Assembly: GCF_002288925.2 (NCBI RefSeq)
Contig: NW_022097996.1
Location: forward strand, 13,016,139-13,080,138
Source: Delphinapterus leucas
Lineage: Eukaryota > Chordata > Mammalia > Artiodactyla > Monodontidae
DNA: 64,000 nt
Direction of reading: 5' to 3'
A program made the translations under genes and the position numbers. Shown piece by piece: positions 1 through 10,235 of this stretch (positions are counted from its first letter, which is position 1; each line of letters starts with the position of its first letter). A model generated the notes under the pieces. That model saw only the letters and a program-made list of their open reading frames with translations, was not told the DNA's origin and searched no databases.

Positions 1-844
1 AGCCCTCTCTGCAGAGCTCCCTCTTTGCTGATGCCCTATCATGCAGATTCCAGTTGTTTCAGCTCTGCTACATTCTGTTCTCTGTCTCTTCATCTCTACG
101 TCCAAGAACTGCTTGGACTTCAGTGCTGTAGTTAGACACTTGTGTCCCAGTAGAGAGCTGGATGATTTGGGGATTTACCTTTAAGTTTTTGTCTGCCACG
201 GATAAACAGTCTTGGGCTGCCTATGGTCCATTGCTTATAAACGGCTGCCTCAAATATTTTCACCCAGTTTCATAGTTGTTTACGGCTGGAGGACTAGTCT
301 GGTACCAGTTACTCCATCATGGCCAGAGTATAAATCCCTCTAGTTCTTTTGAAAATCTTATCACCCTCTTGTCAGATGATAACTTTCAGAGTCTGTGGCT
401 CCACTTCTCATTGCTCTTCCAACTCTCAGCTTAATGCATTTCTCTTCTTCAAAAAGAAGCCAGCTTCTCTTAGGGATCTGCTAGTCATTTTCTATTTTCT
501 CTCTCAGGGACATCTGCAGTTCACAGCCCATTTGTAAAATAAACCAACCAACATCCCCCGAATGCAGTGAGGGATAGAGCCCTTTTAGACTCTGGTAACT
601 AGTTCCACCCACCACCTTTTGTTCCCTAGGATGATTCAGGACAATGCTCACTCACCCTTCATGGTTATGGGGTTTTAGAATGATCCTTTACAACAGAAAA
701 TTATGTTAACATTAATCTGAATGCACATTCCCATGTACGGAAGAAGAGGAATTGGCCACAGGCTCACATACCAAACAATCAATAGATAACCTAGTCAATT
801 CTCATCATGACAAAGGAAAGAGGGAAAGTAAACCTTCATTTATG
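1..844. other. Gene-free; possible L1M 3'-UTR relic
   Basis: No gene is recognised. The stretch near 280-345 (tctggtaccagttactcc, then a 'catcatggccag' block) resembles the 3' UTR of old mammalian L1 on the minus strand. The rest is unassigned. Confidence 0.35.
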
Positions 845-1060
845 GAGAAACAGTGAGGGGTCAGGCACTCTGCTAAGCACTTTCACATATATCATGTCAT
901 TGAATTCTTACTGCAGCCTTGAAGAGATGGTATTATTATCCCCATTTTGAAGAAACAAAAAACGGTAGGCTTTGAGAGATTAAATAGTTTGTGCCAGCTC
1001 ACATCAGTCCCTGGTGAAGCCCCGAAGCCAGGGATGTCTGCATGACTTTGGAATTCTTTT
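845..1060 (+). repeat. MIR SINE relic
   Basis: It shows the MIR sequence of signals: 'ggcactctgctaagcac', then 'tattattatccccatttt', then a degraded 'gagagattaaatagtttg' block. Diverged, as expected for this age of element. Confidence 0.65.
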
Positions 1061-1337
1061 CCAGAGAACAGAGAACCACACCGAAGAGGACACCTGGCCT
1101 CTGCCTTCTTATAGGTGCACAATTTACAGGGCTAACCATTTGTGACTTACTCTTTTAAATCTGTCCTTGGTTTAAACTGATTTTACTTGCATACAAAGGT
1201 TGATGGAAGGGGAAACACTACACAGTATGATTTTCCTTAGACTGAAATTAGCCTATCTGAGTCGAGGAGGAGAAGCACAGAATGGAAAGAGTAGAAGTGT
1301 TAGTTTAGTAAGCCAAATTTTCACTCACCCTTCTTTG

Positions 1338-1402
1338 TATTTATTTTTTTAAATTTATTGTTGTGAAGTATAGTTGATTTACAATGTTGCGTTAGTTTCT
1401 GG
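1338..1402 (-). mobile_element. Very short 5'-truncated L1 3' end
   Basis: Only 65 bp of L1 3' end, in reverse orientation (T-rich side at left, then 'tatagttgatttacaatg'). It is flanked by a perfect 18-bp direct repeat, ttcactcacccttctttg, at 1320-1337 and 1403-1420. The same L1 3' sequence occurs at 28350-28440. Confidence 0.85.
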
Positions 1403-1429
1403 TTCACTCACCCTTCTTTGATCTTAATA

Positions 1430-1660
1430 TTTCTAAGCACTAACATCAATTAAGCACCTTCTGTTTGCCCCTGTCCTAAGTATTGGAAACACATCTAATT
1501 AAATTCCCTCAGCGAAACTGTGAGATGTGTATTACTGTTTTGCCTCATCTTCACATTACAATAATAAAGTCTAAGGAGATAAGCAGTGTCTAGCAGATGG
1601 TAATTAGCAGACTCAGAGTCTAACCCAGACTATAAAACTTCAGTCTTTACTTCCAACCCC
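1430..1660 (+). repeat. MIR-like relic
   Basis: Degraded MIR-type sequence ('aagcaccttctgtttgcccc', then a 'tctaaggagataag' block, then 'gcagactcagagtctaaccc'). Assignment is tentative. Confidence 0.45.
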
Positions 1661-1868
1661 TATGCTGTACTCATTTCCAACTGCCTCTGTCCTAAACAAT
1701 TTGGTTCCATAATCCCAGAATTCCTGGAATTAGAAAATAATTCCTAATAGTCTTGACCTCTTAGCCTCCATGCCCCAAACTCTCTTCCTAGACAATGGCA
1801 AAGGCTTTGAAATAGGTTTGGGTTCAAATCCAGACCTTAGTACCCTCAATAAAATTGAGGAAAATGGA

Positions 1869-1966
1869 GACTTCACTGGGGGTCCAGTGGTTAGGACTCT
1901 GCGCTTCTACAGCAGGGGTCCCGGGTCCGGGAACTATCCATCAAGCTGAGGTGCAGCAAAAAAACA
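1869..1966 (+). mobile_element. Short CHR-type tRNA-derived SINE
   Basis: Diverged 'cactgggggtccagtggtta' start with tRNA A-box and B-box relics, ending in an A/C-rich tail. A short MIR-like scrap (1795-1865) lies just upstream. Confidence 0.7.
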
Positions 1967-2399
1967 AACAAAGACCCTGAAGAAAATCATTCCTCTTTTG
2001 CTGGGGCTGTGAGGGTTAAAAACTTGTGCGCACAGAGACGGTGGTCAAATGTTCATTACTTGTATGGTTACAGTAATAAGCCAGCATCCCGAAGATACAG
2101 CTATGACCCTCTTTTATTTTATCTACCCCCGGCTGATATGCGCGAGTGACTCTGCTCTCAGATAAAAGACCTTCATGTTTTATGGAATAAGGCCGCCTAA
2201 TCGCTCAAGGACAAAGATAAGGCAACCAACCACACACAGCTAAAGAGTAGCCCTGCCCTCCACAATGCCAAACTAAATAATACAAACTGAATAATACAGC
2301 CTGCCTTGGGGGCTGTGCAAAAAACCCATGGGGAAAACGTAAAGTCAATTGTGTAAGTCTGATAAGAAAAGCAGAAAAACTGATTCCTGGAACAGAGCG

Positions 2400-4470
2400 A
2401 AGAGCTTTACACCGCGAGAGTCCATACTCTTATTCCAGAGAGCTTCGAGGATGAGCGATTAATATCGACCCCTGTTCAATCGACCAGCAAAAAGTGAAGC
2501 AAAGGCTCGAGAGCCTGGAAGACCAGACCAACCGGATAGAAGCGGAATAGTGGAGAAATGGGATCGCGAGCCTGGAAATGCTGGGGCTGCATGCCCCACC
2601 CCCTTGCCCCCTAGCGCCCACCTCCGCTCCAGCAGCTCGCACCCTCTGCTGTGGGCACTGCGCCTTGGTTTAAAAGGATCCGGCTAAGCTGGAAGGGCTG
2701 GGCAGTTTAGGATACAGTGAGGACAGTACGCGTCTCCCGTGGATACTCAAGAAAAGAGCCTACCCACACCCTGCTCAAAAAGTGTGGGGTCACCCTGGTC
2801 CTCAGGCCTGGCGCTTCGGCTGCGGCGTCCGTATTAACGAGGGACTGTAATGTATGCAATACAAGTTCTTTTAGGACTGGCTTTTTTCGTTCCACCCACA
2901 GTCATCTCGCTGTTCCGCCTCGGGAAGCTGCCATCAGGAAGAGTAGAAACTCCACAAAGTTCCTTAAAAGCCAAACCACTAAGAGGTTCCAGAAGAAGGT
3001 GTGTGTGTGTGTGCGTGTGTGTATGTGTGTGTGTCCGGGCTCGTTACTGCAGCATTTTGCACAAAACAGCACACGTTTTCCAGGTTGTTTCCGGTGTCTG
3101 CGGCAGTAACCCATGTGGCGAAGGGGTGGGGCACTCTGAAGAGAAAACAGAGGGTCCGGGAATGGCAGAGGAATTCTTTATGGGGAAATCGCAGAAATAA
3201 CTTTTAAAATGGTCCGGGAAGATGCTTCCGGCAAACCATGGAGGGAAGTAATTAGATGGGCAGAGGGACAGAGTCCAGGGAGTTTCTCGATGTCAAAATG
3301 CAAAAGCTAGAGCATTAGTGTAAAAGCGCACGGGAGACCCGGGGCTTGGGGAAGCCCTTTTCCCCTTCTGCGCACCGTTTGCCGAACTGTGAAACAAATG
3401 GATTGCTCCAAGCAGCCAAATCTGAGGCCCTTTGGAGTCGAGAACGCCTTTAGAAGGCAATGAAAGTTCGGTATTCTCTCCCGAGAAACGCGCCAGTGCA
3501 CGAACACACATCAGGTGGGGCGCATTCTCAGGGGGTTCCTGCACAGCCCCCCAGCTGGCTTACGATGCAGAGGCGGGGCCCTGGACGATAGCTGGGACGC
3601 CTTTCCCTCTCCTAACGGGAAGAAGAGGGGGCGCGCTCGCGCTGCGGCGGCGGAGGAATGACTCAGCGTACTCCCGTGGCCAGGAACGCGGGAGGGGTGC
3701 AGGCACCGCCCTGAATACGAGCTCCCCTGCGTTTGGTGTTTTTGGGTGCCACCCCTAACTTCGATGTCTCTTTTGACGAAGGAACGTCTCTTCTCCCTCT
3801 GGCCCTGCACACCGCGGGCCCCGGATGCAGCCTCCGGATGCAGCCTCCCGGATCATCCACGCTGCGCCCCTGGGTCCGATGCAAACTGGCTGGCCCCGCC
3901 CTGCTGCAGTCTGCACCCCGGGTCACTAAAGGGGAGTTAAAATACAGTACGAATACCCCTCTTGTTCGAGGGATTGCCCTTATCCCCTCTGAGGCGCCCT
4001 CTGGCTCGTCTCCCTCCCACCCGCCTGCTCTCAGCTCTTTCTTTCCAGAAAAGTTGCAGCAGTATTGAACTTGTGCCCGAAAGGATGCTGCAATGGCAGC
4101 TTGCCGGGGGCCCGCGCAGAGGAGAAGGCTTGGGTACCCACGCAGGCCTCCCACCCGGCTGGAAGGGGGAGGTAGTGTGAAACAAAGATTTCTCGCACAT
4201 ATTTTGCACGGAACAGCGCAATGATGGGGACCCCAACTCACTGCACAGACGGAAGGCGACGCCCTAGGAGGCCGGTCCTCGCCTTGGGCATCTGCTGTCC
4301 CTGCTTCGGCGCGCAGCTCCGTCTCACCAGCAGAGGCGCTGTCGCAGCGGGCAAAGCGCTGCCCCAGCAGTGGGCCGCCGACATTGCTGCGGCCACGAGT
4401 TCTTCTAAAGAAGGGCGGCGGCCAGCGTGGCACAGAGCGTTCTTTGTGCAACTGCACGGCTTCAGGGAAG
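2400..4470. promoter_or_regulatory. Orphan CpG-rich block, candidate distal promoter/enhancer
   Basis: GC-rich DNA with many CpGs, densest at about 3590-4460, with no repeat except a GT tract. It lies about 36 kb upstream of NEFL. An AP-1 type site TGACTCA lies near 3659, and a 13-bp tandem (ggatgcagcctcc twice) lies at 3823-3848. Long open frames occur on both strands but resemble no known protein and are expected in GC-rich DNA. A non-coding RNA promoter is possible but not shown. Confidence 0.55.
2999..3034. repeat. (GT)n microsatellite, interrupted
   Basis: A GT dinucleotide run with single-base interruptions (gcgt, tatg), inside the upstream CpG-rich block. Confidence 0.95.
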
Positions 4471-4499
4471 AGGGGACCTGAAAAGCTTTTCCAAAAGAA

Positions 4500-5695
4500 A
4501 GGCCTTGGAGACAAGTAGTTAAGTCTCTTTTTGATTTTCATTGGTTGTCAGGCTGAAAGTTTAATTAGCCCTGTTAATAGAAAATATCATATGTAAGTAA
4601 GGGCCAGGTCTTTCCTTCTAAATTATGACACTTTGTATCCCAACCTATTTAAATATTTATCCCACATTCTTGGTGCAACCAATAATCTATAGAAAAAGTC
4701 TATTAACTCCTTTCCTATCCAGATCCATGTGTCCCCCTACCCCATTCCTGTGACTTTCTCTCCCTTTCTTTTAGGGTGCAGTCTCAGGCCTCATGACACC
4801 CCTCCACCACGACTTGCCTTCTAATGCTTTGTATTGTTTCCTTCGCCCTATGCCTAGCAGGGAAAGGGTGATTTATTCACTCATTTTTACATGCATTGGG
4901 CATTCCCTTTGCAATCCATACCCTCAAGTCCTTTTTAAATATAGAAATGTGGATTTTGTTGTTTTTTTTCTGTCACTACCTTGGGTATTCTGTGGTGCTA
5001 TGATTGTTTTCATTCCTTTCTGCCTTGAATTGGTTAATCGAAGACTCTTCTTTCCAGTGTCTCTATGGAAAGTTTGCCTAAGGACATAGCAGAACTATAA
5101 ACTAAATGGGTGTCAGTGACAAAGCAGATTCTCAGTGCTTGGGAGAATCTTAATGAGACAGAACTTGGGCCTCTGGCGAGACCTGCCAATGAGATAATGT
5201 CTCTGGCGGAAAAGATGAACTTGGGCTGTAACCTGTTAATGGCCGGACCAACCTCAGATCTCTTTGTGGACTCTCGCTGGCACAACTCTGAGACACATTG
5301 GTGTCTGCTTTCTCCTGATGCGGGTCTGATCAAAAGATGTGCCATTTGAGTACAGTCAAGTTGCAAATTTGACCCATCAGAAGTTCAAGAGAGACCAGGC
5401 ACCTGGGTCATAGGCAGACATGTAAGTCCTTTGCCAATGCTACACAGTAAAGACAAAGTAGCGCAGAAAGGACTCTGGGCTTCTAATACGCCTCCCTTTA
5501 GCCTGAAATATGCCCAAAGACTTTGGAGAACTGGTCCAATTATCTCCTTTTCTGAATAGGAAACAAGAGCCAGGAAAATTTAGGGGCTTGCTAAATTTAT
5601 TTAGTTCTAGCTTTAGAACCTAAGACTCTCCGTTCTCTGGGCTGTGTCTTTTCTACTACTCAGTTTTTTCTTTCCCAATTATGGCCCAGGATGCT
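4500..5695. other. Gene-free single-copy DNA
   Basis: No repeat family, exon or RNA is recognised. Short frames here have no coding character. Confidence 0.6.
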
Positions 5696-5700
5696 CTTTT

Positions 5701-5745
5701 ATCTCTCTCTGTCTCTCTCTCTCTCTCTCACACACACGCACACAT
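5701..5745. repeat. (TC)n(AC)n compound microsatellite
   Basis: A run of ctctct with one gtct interruption passes directly into cacaca with one gcac interruption. Confidence 0.95.
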
Positions 5746-6049
5746 ATCTTTGGGAGGATTGATGCGCTAATATTTTTTAACCCTATCTTTTAATACTTTT
5801 AATAGTTAAGGAATGTGAATTCTTTTACTATATTACAAGTCAGTAAGTTAATCATCAGGAAATGTCTTGAAGGAAGGAAAGAGTTGCATGGGGGTGGGAG
5901 TGGGAGGGGTCGTGAAAAAAATCACTGCACTGGAGCCTCTTGGGTATCCAGTTGACATCTCAGGGCAACCGGGGGCAGCTGGTAGGTCAAGAGTCAGGAA
6001 GACCGTCCTGGCTAATGTGCAGTCTGGCTGGAAAGCAGACACATAGCAG

Positions 6050-7110
6050 TCCCCGTCCCAGTCTGTGTACTGCTCATCTTAGACACGCCGAGATGAATTG
6101 CTTATGATCCTTCACCCACTTTGTCTCTCTTCTGGCCGCTGAGGAGAGGAGTGGTGGAGTGGGCCGTCATTATGCGGCAGGGAGCTACACACTTAGGTAA
6201 ACAGCCCTAGCTCTCAATTTAAACTGTCTGAGTGTCTGACATTTTAATCCATCTAAAAGCTTTCTTCAGAAATGAGCCGGCTGCTGGCGGTCACTTGTCA
6301 GCTTTAAGGGGGTGAGCTGAACTAAGAGGCGCTGCCGGAATAAAGCAGTTGTGTCTAGATTTGCAAAGTGGGAGCTACGCAGAGCAGCTGCGGTGGGCCG
6401 ACGAGGAAAAGGGCAGTTGGGCTTCAAGTTCTAAATCTCCATGCTGACTTTTTCCTAGTCCTTTGTGTACTTTTACATTGTTTTAACGAATTAGAGTTTT
6501 ATGCGCAATAATGCACTGTCAGCCACGTGACTTTATGGAATCAAAGAGAGACTAGGAGAGTCTCTCATAATTTAAGAAATAGTGGCACCCTGACCACTTA
6601 CTTTTTCTTTCTTTTTAAATAATAAGCATAAAGACAGTACACCAATAAATCAAAGATGTTTATCCCATAGTCACGGCTCCTGCAGTCCCCTTGGGTCTTG
6701 TAATGTCACCCCTCTGGCTAAAAGAATACATTTGCCCCTGAATGATGTCTTAAATTTTACCATAATTCCGTGCTTTGTAATGCATAGGTTGTATTATGGG
6801 AGGAGAAGGGAAACAAATAAACCAAGTTGAATGTATAATATGGCCATTAAGTTTGTTCAGATTTGGTTTGGGCTAGAAATGTTAAACATAAAAGCCCTTT
6901 GATGATTTTGTGTTTTCAAACATAGAACCAGAGACTCAATATACTTAATTATGACTGTCTCCAGAAAGAACATTAAGAAATAAAGATCATGTGCGTCGGG
7001 AGCAGCACAAAGAAGAGGGAATATTCAAATCAAATCTTTTTTCTATATATTTTTATTTTAGTAAAAATGCCATTTTTAAGAAGTGAAAGATTTTAATTAA
7101 GAAATCTAAT
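6050..7110. other. Gene-free single-copy block, candidate conserved non-coding DNA
   Basis: About 1 kb with no recognised transposon, moderate GC, no open frame, and stretches such as 'taatgcactgtcagccacgtg' in character. This absence of repeats in a repeat-dense interval is the only evidence; conservation was not tested. Confidence 0.35.
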
Positions 7111-7129
7111 TCAAGAGTTTGGGAGTATA

Positions 7130-7215
7130 ATCCATAAAAATACTGACTCACTATGCTGTACACCTGAAACTAACATTGTAATTTAACTATAATAAAAATT
7201 TTTTTAAATTAAAAA
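7130..7215 (+). mobile_element. L1 3'-end fragment
   Basis: It carries the L1 terminal signature 'ctgtacacctgaaactaac', then attgtaa...actataataaaaa and an A/T-rich tail. The same terminal block recurs near 24525 and 30120. Confidence 0.75.
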
Positions 7216-7789
7216 AATTTTTAAAGTGTTCGGATGTCCTATTAATTAAGAGGAAAAATAAAAGCCAAATAAGGTAGAAATAGATTTTCTCTTCCCTGTT
7301 AATTCTTCATACAGCAAATTGTCAATTTGGTTCTAATACATCCTAAAAAATGGTATATCCTCTTCAGGGCAGTTCAAAGCACGTTTGTGGAATTGTCAAG
7401 ATTTTTTTTTTTTTTTTGGAGTTCCCTGGCTCTTCCAGTCTGTCCTTCTTCTGCCCTTTATTCCCTCACACTCTTCCCCTCGCCCAGCCAAAACTTTTCT
7501 CTGGAAAGAATCTGATAACAGTCACTTACACCTTCATGGGAACATACGTCAAAAGAGAAACTCCACCAGGGGCAGTGACATTTTAAGACATATCTGAGTT
7601 TGAAATGAAAAGGCTTGGATTTCAAAATATTCTGAATCATAAGAGGAAATAGAGAAGGTATTTGGGAAGCAGAAATTCCTTCCAGGACACCTTCGAAATA
7701 ATCCAGGCTGGGCAAGTGATGGAAGTGTGGTCTTATCTGAGGACACGTTATTATGAATGCATGACTATATCTGTGTAGCTGTTAGGAGC
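7216..7789. other. Gene-free DNA with a T15 tract
   Basis: No gene or clear repeat family. A run of T at 7405-7419 stands before 'ggagttccctggctcttcc', which is only superficially SINE-like. Confidence 0.5.
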
Positions 7790-7985
7790 CTGGGTGCTGG
7801 TGTCAGAGCTGCAGAGTCCCCATTCTATCCTCTACTCTTATGAATTTGGGCAAGACTCCGTCTTCTTATTTGTAATAGTTTACTCATAATGGTGCCGACA
7901 CCATCCAGGCTGGTGGGAGGATGAGAAAATATCCTGCATGCTTGGCACAGTGTATAGGGCATGGTCAGCCCTTACTCCATCTTAA
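7790..7985 (+). repeat. MIR SINE relic
   Basis: MIR order is visible: 'ctgggtgctggtgtcagagc', then 'gaatttgggcaagactccg', then 'atggtgccgacacc', then 'tgcttggcacagtg'. Confidence 0.6.
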
Positions 7986-8099
7986 CCATTATTATTTTTC
8001 CTGTGACAAGTAAACACAAACCTAGGCTTTAGGAGACTAGGCTTTCTGTTTATATACTTATTTTGCCTGGTTTTTATTTCTTGAAGAATTTTCCCTGGC

Positions 8100-8423
8100 A
8101 GGAGATTTCCCTGGTGGTGCAGTGGTTAAGAATCCGCCTGCCAATGCCGGGGACACGGGTTCGAGCCCTGGTCCGGGAAGATCCCACATGCCGCGGAGCA
8201 ACTAAGCCCGTGGGCCACAACTACTGAGCCCACGTGCCACAACTACTGAAGCCTGTGTGCCTAGAGCCCACGCTCCGCAACAGGAGAGCCACTGCAATGA
8301 GAAGCCCGTGCACTGCAATGAAGAGTAGCCCCTGCTTGCCTCAACTAGAGAAAGCCCGTGGGCAGCAACAAAGACCCAAGGCAGCCAAAAATAAATAAAT
8401 AAATAAATTTATTAAAAAAAAAA
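8100..8423 (+). mobile_element. Long CHR-type SINE inserted in another SINE
   Basis: A full tRNA-derived SINE: 'ttccctggtggtgcagtgg' with A box, B box 'ggttcgagccc', a body of 'caactactgagcccacg' units, and a taaataaat plus A-rich tail. A 16-bp direct repeat, aagaattttccctggc, flanks it at 8084-8099 and 8424-8439. That repeat is itself part of the head of the older SINE at 8424-8542. Confidence 0.9.
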
Positions 8424-8542
8424 AAAGAATTTTCCCTGGCGGTCCAGTCTTACTCTGCGCTTTCACTGAGGAGACCCGGGTTCGATCCCTGGTTGGAAAA
8501 CTAAGATTCTGCAAGCTGCACAGCAGCAAAAAAAAAAAAAAA
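8424..8542 (+). mobile_element. Short CHR-type SINE (host of the insertion at 8100-8423)
   Basis: It continues 'ttccctggcggtccagtc', with B box gggttcgatccctgg, 'aactaagattctgcaagctg' and a poly(A) tail. Its first bases are duplicated on the far side of the inserted SINE. Confidence 0.8.
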
Positions 8543-8744
8543 GCTGTTTTTTTTTAAAAAGAAAGTTTCAAGTCATTTGGAAAATATCATTACAGTGTTC
8601 CCAGTGCTTGTGCCTGTAACTGCAGTAAATTACACTCTAGGGAAGGACCTTAAGATTAGGGAAAGAACAGAGGGCCTTAATCTTTCCAGGCTGGAATTTA
8701 AAGCCTTGTAGCTGCCATTACTTTTATCCACCCTCCCTTAATTT

Positions 8745-8990
8745 CAAATTCAGCACATATTATTAAGTGCCTGTTTACTGAGGTCCTAGGCTAGGAACAT
8801 TACTTTGCTTAACCATCACGCAGTAATGTAAGACCCAAGGCAGCCAAAAATAAATAAATATTTATTTATTATTGTCTGGACTTTCAAAATGAGGAAACCA
8901 AGCTTAATAAGAGCTGAGGTCCTTGTCTAAATCACCCAGTAGTATTTGGTTAAGACCGAGAATTTAGGCATTGTTTTCTTTAGATTGAAA
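8745..8990 (+). repeat. MIR relic carrying an orphan SINE tail
   Basis: MIR-like flanks ('attaagtgcctgtttactg' at left, 'ttcaaaatgaggaaacc' at right) are split by 8830-8860. That 31-bp stretch is identical to the tail of the SINE at 8371-8401. Confidence 0.6.
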
Positions 8991-9399
8991 TCTAGTCATT
9001 GATTTTTTTAAGGTTCTCTTGGAAAACCAGTTCCCAGTTTCGAATCATTGAGTTTTCCCCAATCTTTTAGTTCTCAAAAGAATAAGAACGATCTCTCATT
9101 GTGTCATATCCGAACACAAGAGGGAATACATGGCAGAGTGTGGTACCGCATTAAGTTGGCTCCAGATGGTTTAATAGAATGAAAACGCCCCTAGATGCAC
9201 GCAGTGACCCGCGGATGGAGATCTAGGTGCGTGCTCGAGTGCGCATGCTGAGGTCTTGCCTAAGCCTCAAAGGGGAGGGAAAGGTACACATTTATCTCGG
9301 CTTCTTGAGGGTGGGGAAACTGAGTCTTTGCTCATTTGAAAACAATTTCCAAAGCAAGCAGGAGTTAATACAAAAGGATCGGATTCGTTGGGTTCAGGC

Positions 9400-9400
<1 letters not shown>
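8991..9400. other. Gene-free single-copy DNA
   Basis: No repeat family or gene is recognised. A few CpGs occur around 9180-9245. Confidence 0.5.
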
Positions 9401-9431
<31 letters not shown>

Positions 9432-9452
9432 CGTGCGGGCGTGCCCGCGCAC
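9400..9452. repeat. (GT)n(GC)n alternating purine-pyrimidine tract
   Basis: A pure GT run passes into gcgcgcgcg and then gtgcgggcgtgcccgcgc. Alternating GT/GC of this kind can adopt Z-DNA; that is general knowledge, not shown here. Confidence 0.95.
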
Positions 9453-9694
9453 ATATACTTCTTTTAATAGGTAATCACAAAGATGTATCTTATCTCAGCG
9501 TGAGGCAGGACATCCTGAATGTAAAAGCCATAAAATGAATTGCAAAGGGAAAATACTTGTCCATTTATAAGTTAATTATTTGCCACAACTATAAGAGGAG
9601 CTTTAGAACTTGATAAGATGTAAGCTAGCAATCCAGAAGAGAAGGGAGAGGACACAGATGCACTATTTCCAGAAAAAAGGCACAATGGCCAAAA

Positions 9695-10235
9695 AATTAA
9701 AACAAAACAAAAAACCACTGTTTAGCTTCCTATTAATCAGACAACTACAAGTCAAAGCAGTGACAATATGTACTTGGCCTATCAAATAACAAAGATTTAA
9801 ATAATGATTATGTTCAATATTAATGAAGATCTGGAGAATTGGCTGTTGTCACACTGATGGAGGGAGTGTGGTCTTAAAAACTGTTCATATACACGGAACA
9901 AAATAAGGTATAGGGACATATTTTCTCTTTTTGGCCACACTGCATGGCATGTGGGATCTTAGTTCCCTGATCAGGGATGGAACCCATGCCCCCTCCATTG
10001 GAAGCGCAGAGTCTTAACCACTGGACCACGAGGGAAGTCCCAGGGACATATTTTAAGGAAATATTACAGTAAGGGACAAAAATTTATGTATAGGAATATT
10101 TATTGCCATATTATTAATACTAATAGTAAACTGGAAATCTATTCACATGTCCAACAAGATGAGATAAACACATTATAATTCATACATGTGAAAGAATATT
10201 AAGTTTTTCAAATGAGTCATGGAATATTTAATGAC
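9695..10235 (+). mobile_element. Old L1 fragment split by a SINE
   Basis: ORF2-end/3' region of old L1 ('gaagatctggagaattggc', later 'ggaaatctattcacatgtcc', then 'tgagataaacacattataat'). It is interrupted by the minus-strand SINE at 9925-10041. Confidence 0.65.
9925..10041 (-). mobile_element. Short CHR-type SINE, minus strand
   Basis: Reverse complement of the short tRNA-derived SINE, ending 'ccacgagggaagtccc' at its 5' side. A 13-bp TSD, agggacatatttt, lies at 9912-9924 and 10042-10054. Confidence 0.88.

Noticed and set aside
3001..3034. GT runs as telomere-like or CRISPR-like repeats
   Set aside because: Plain dinucleotide microsatellites with no spacers or TTAGGG units.
3663..4541. 292-codon open frame on the minus strand, the longest non-NEFL frame outside NEFL exon 1
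   Set aside because: It lies in the CpG-rich block where stop codons are rare. Overlapping frames are open on both strands. The peptide has no recognisable domain, and no splice or promoter evidence supports it.
8104..8200. tRNA-like A and B boxes in the SINE heads here and elsewhere
   Set aside because: These are internal polymerase III promoters of tRNA-derived SINEs; no cloverleaf of a functional tRNA gene is present.
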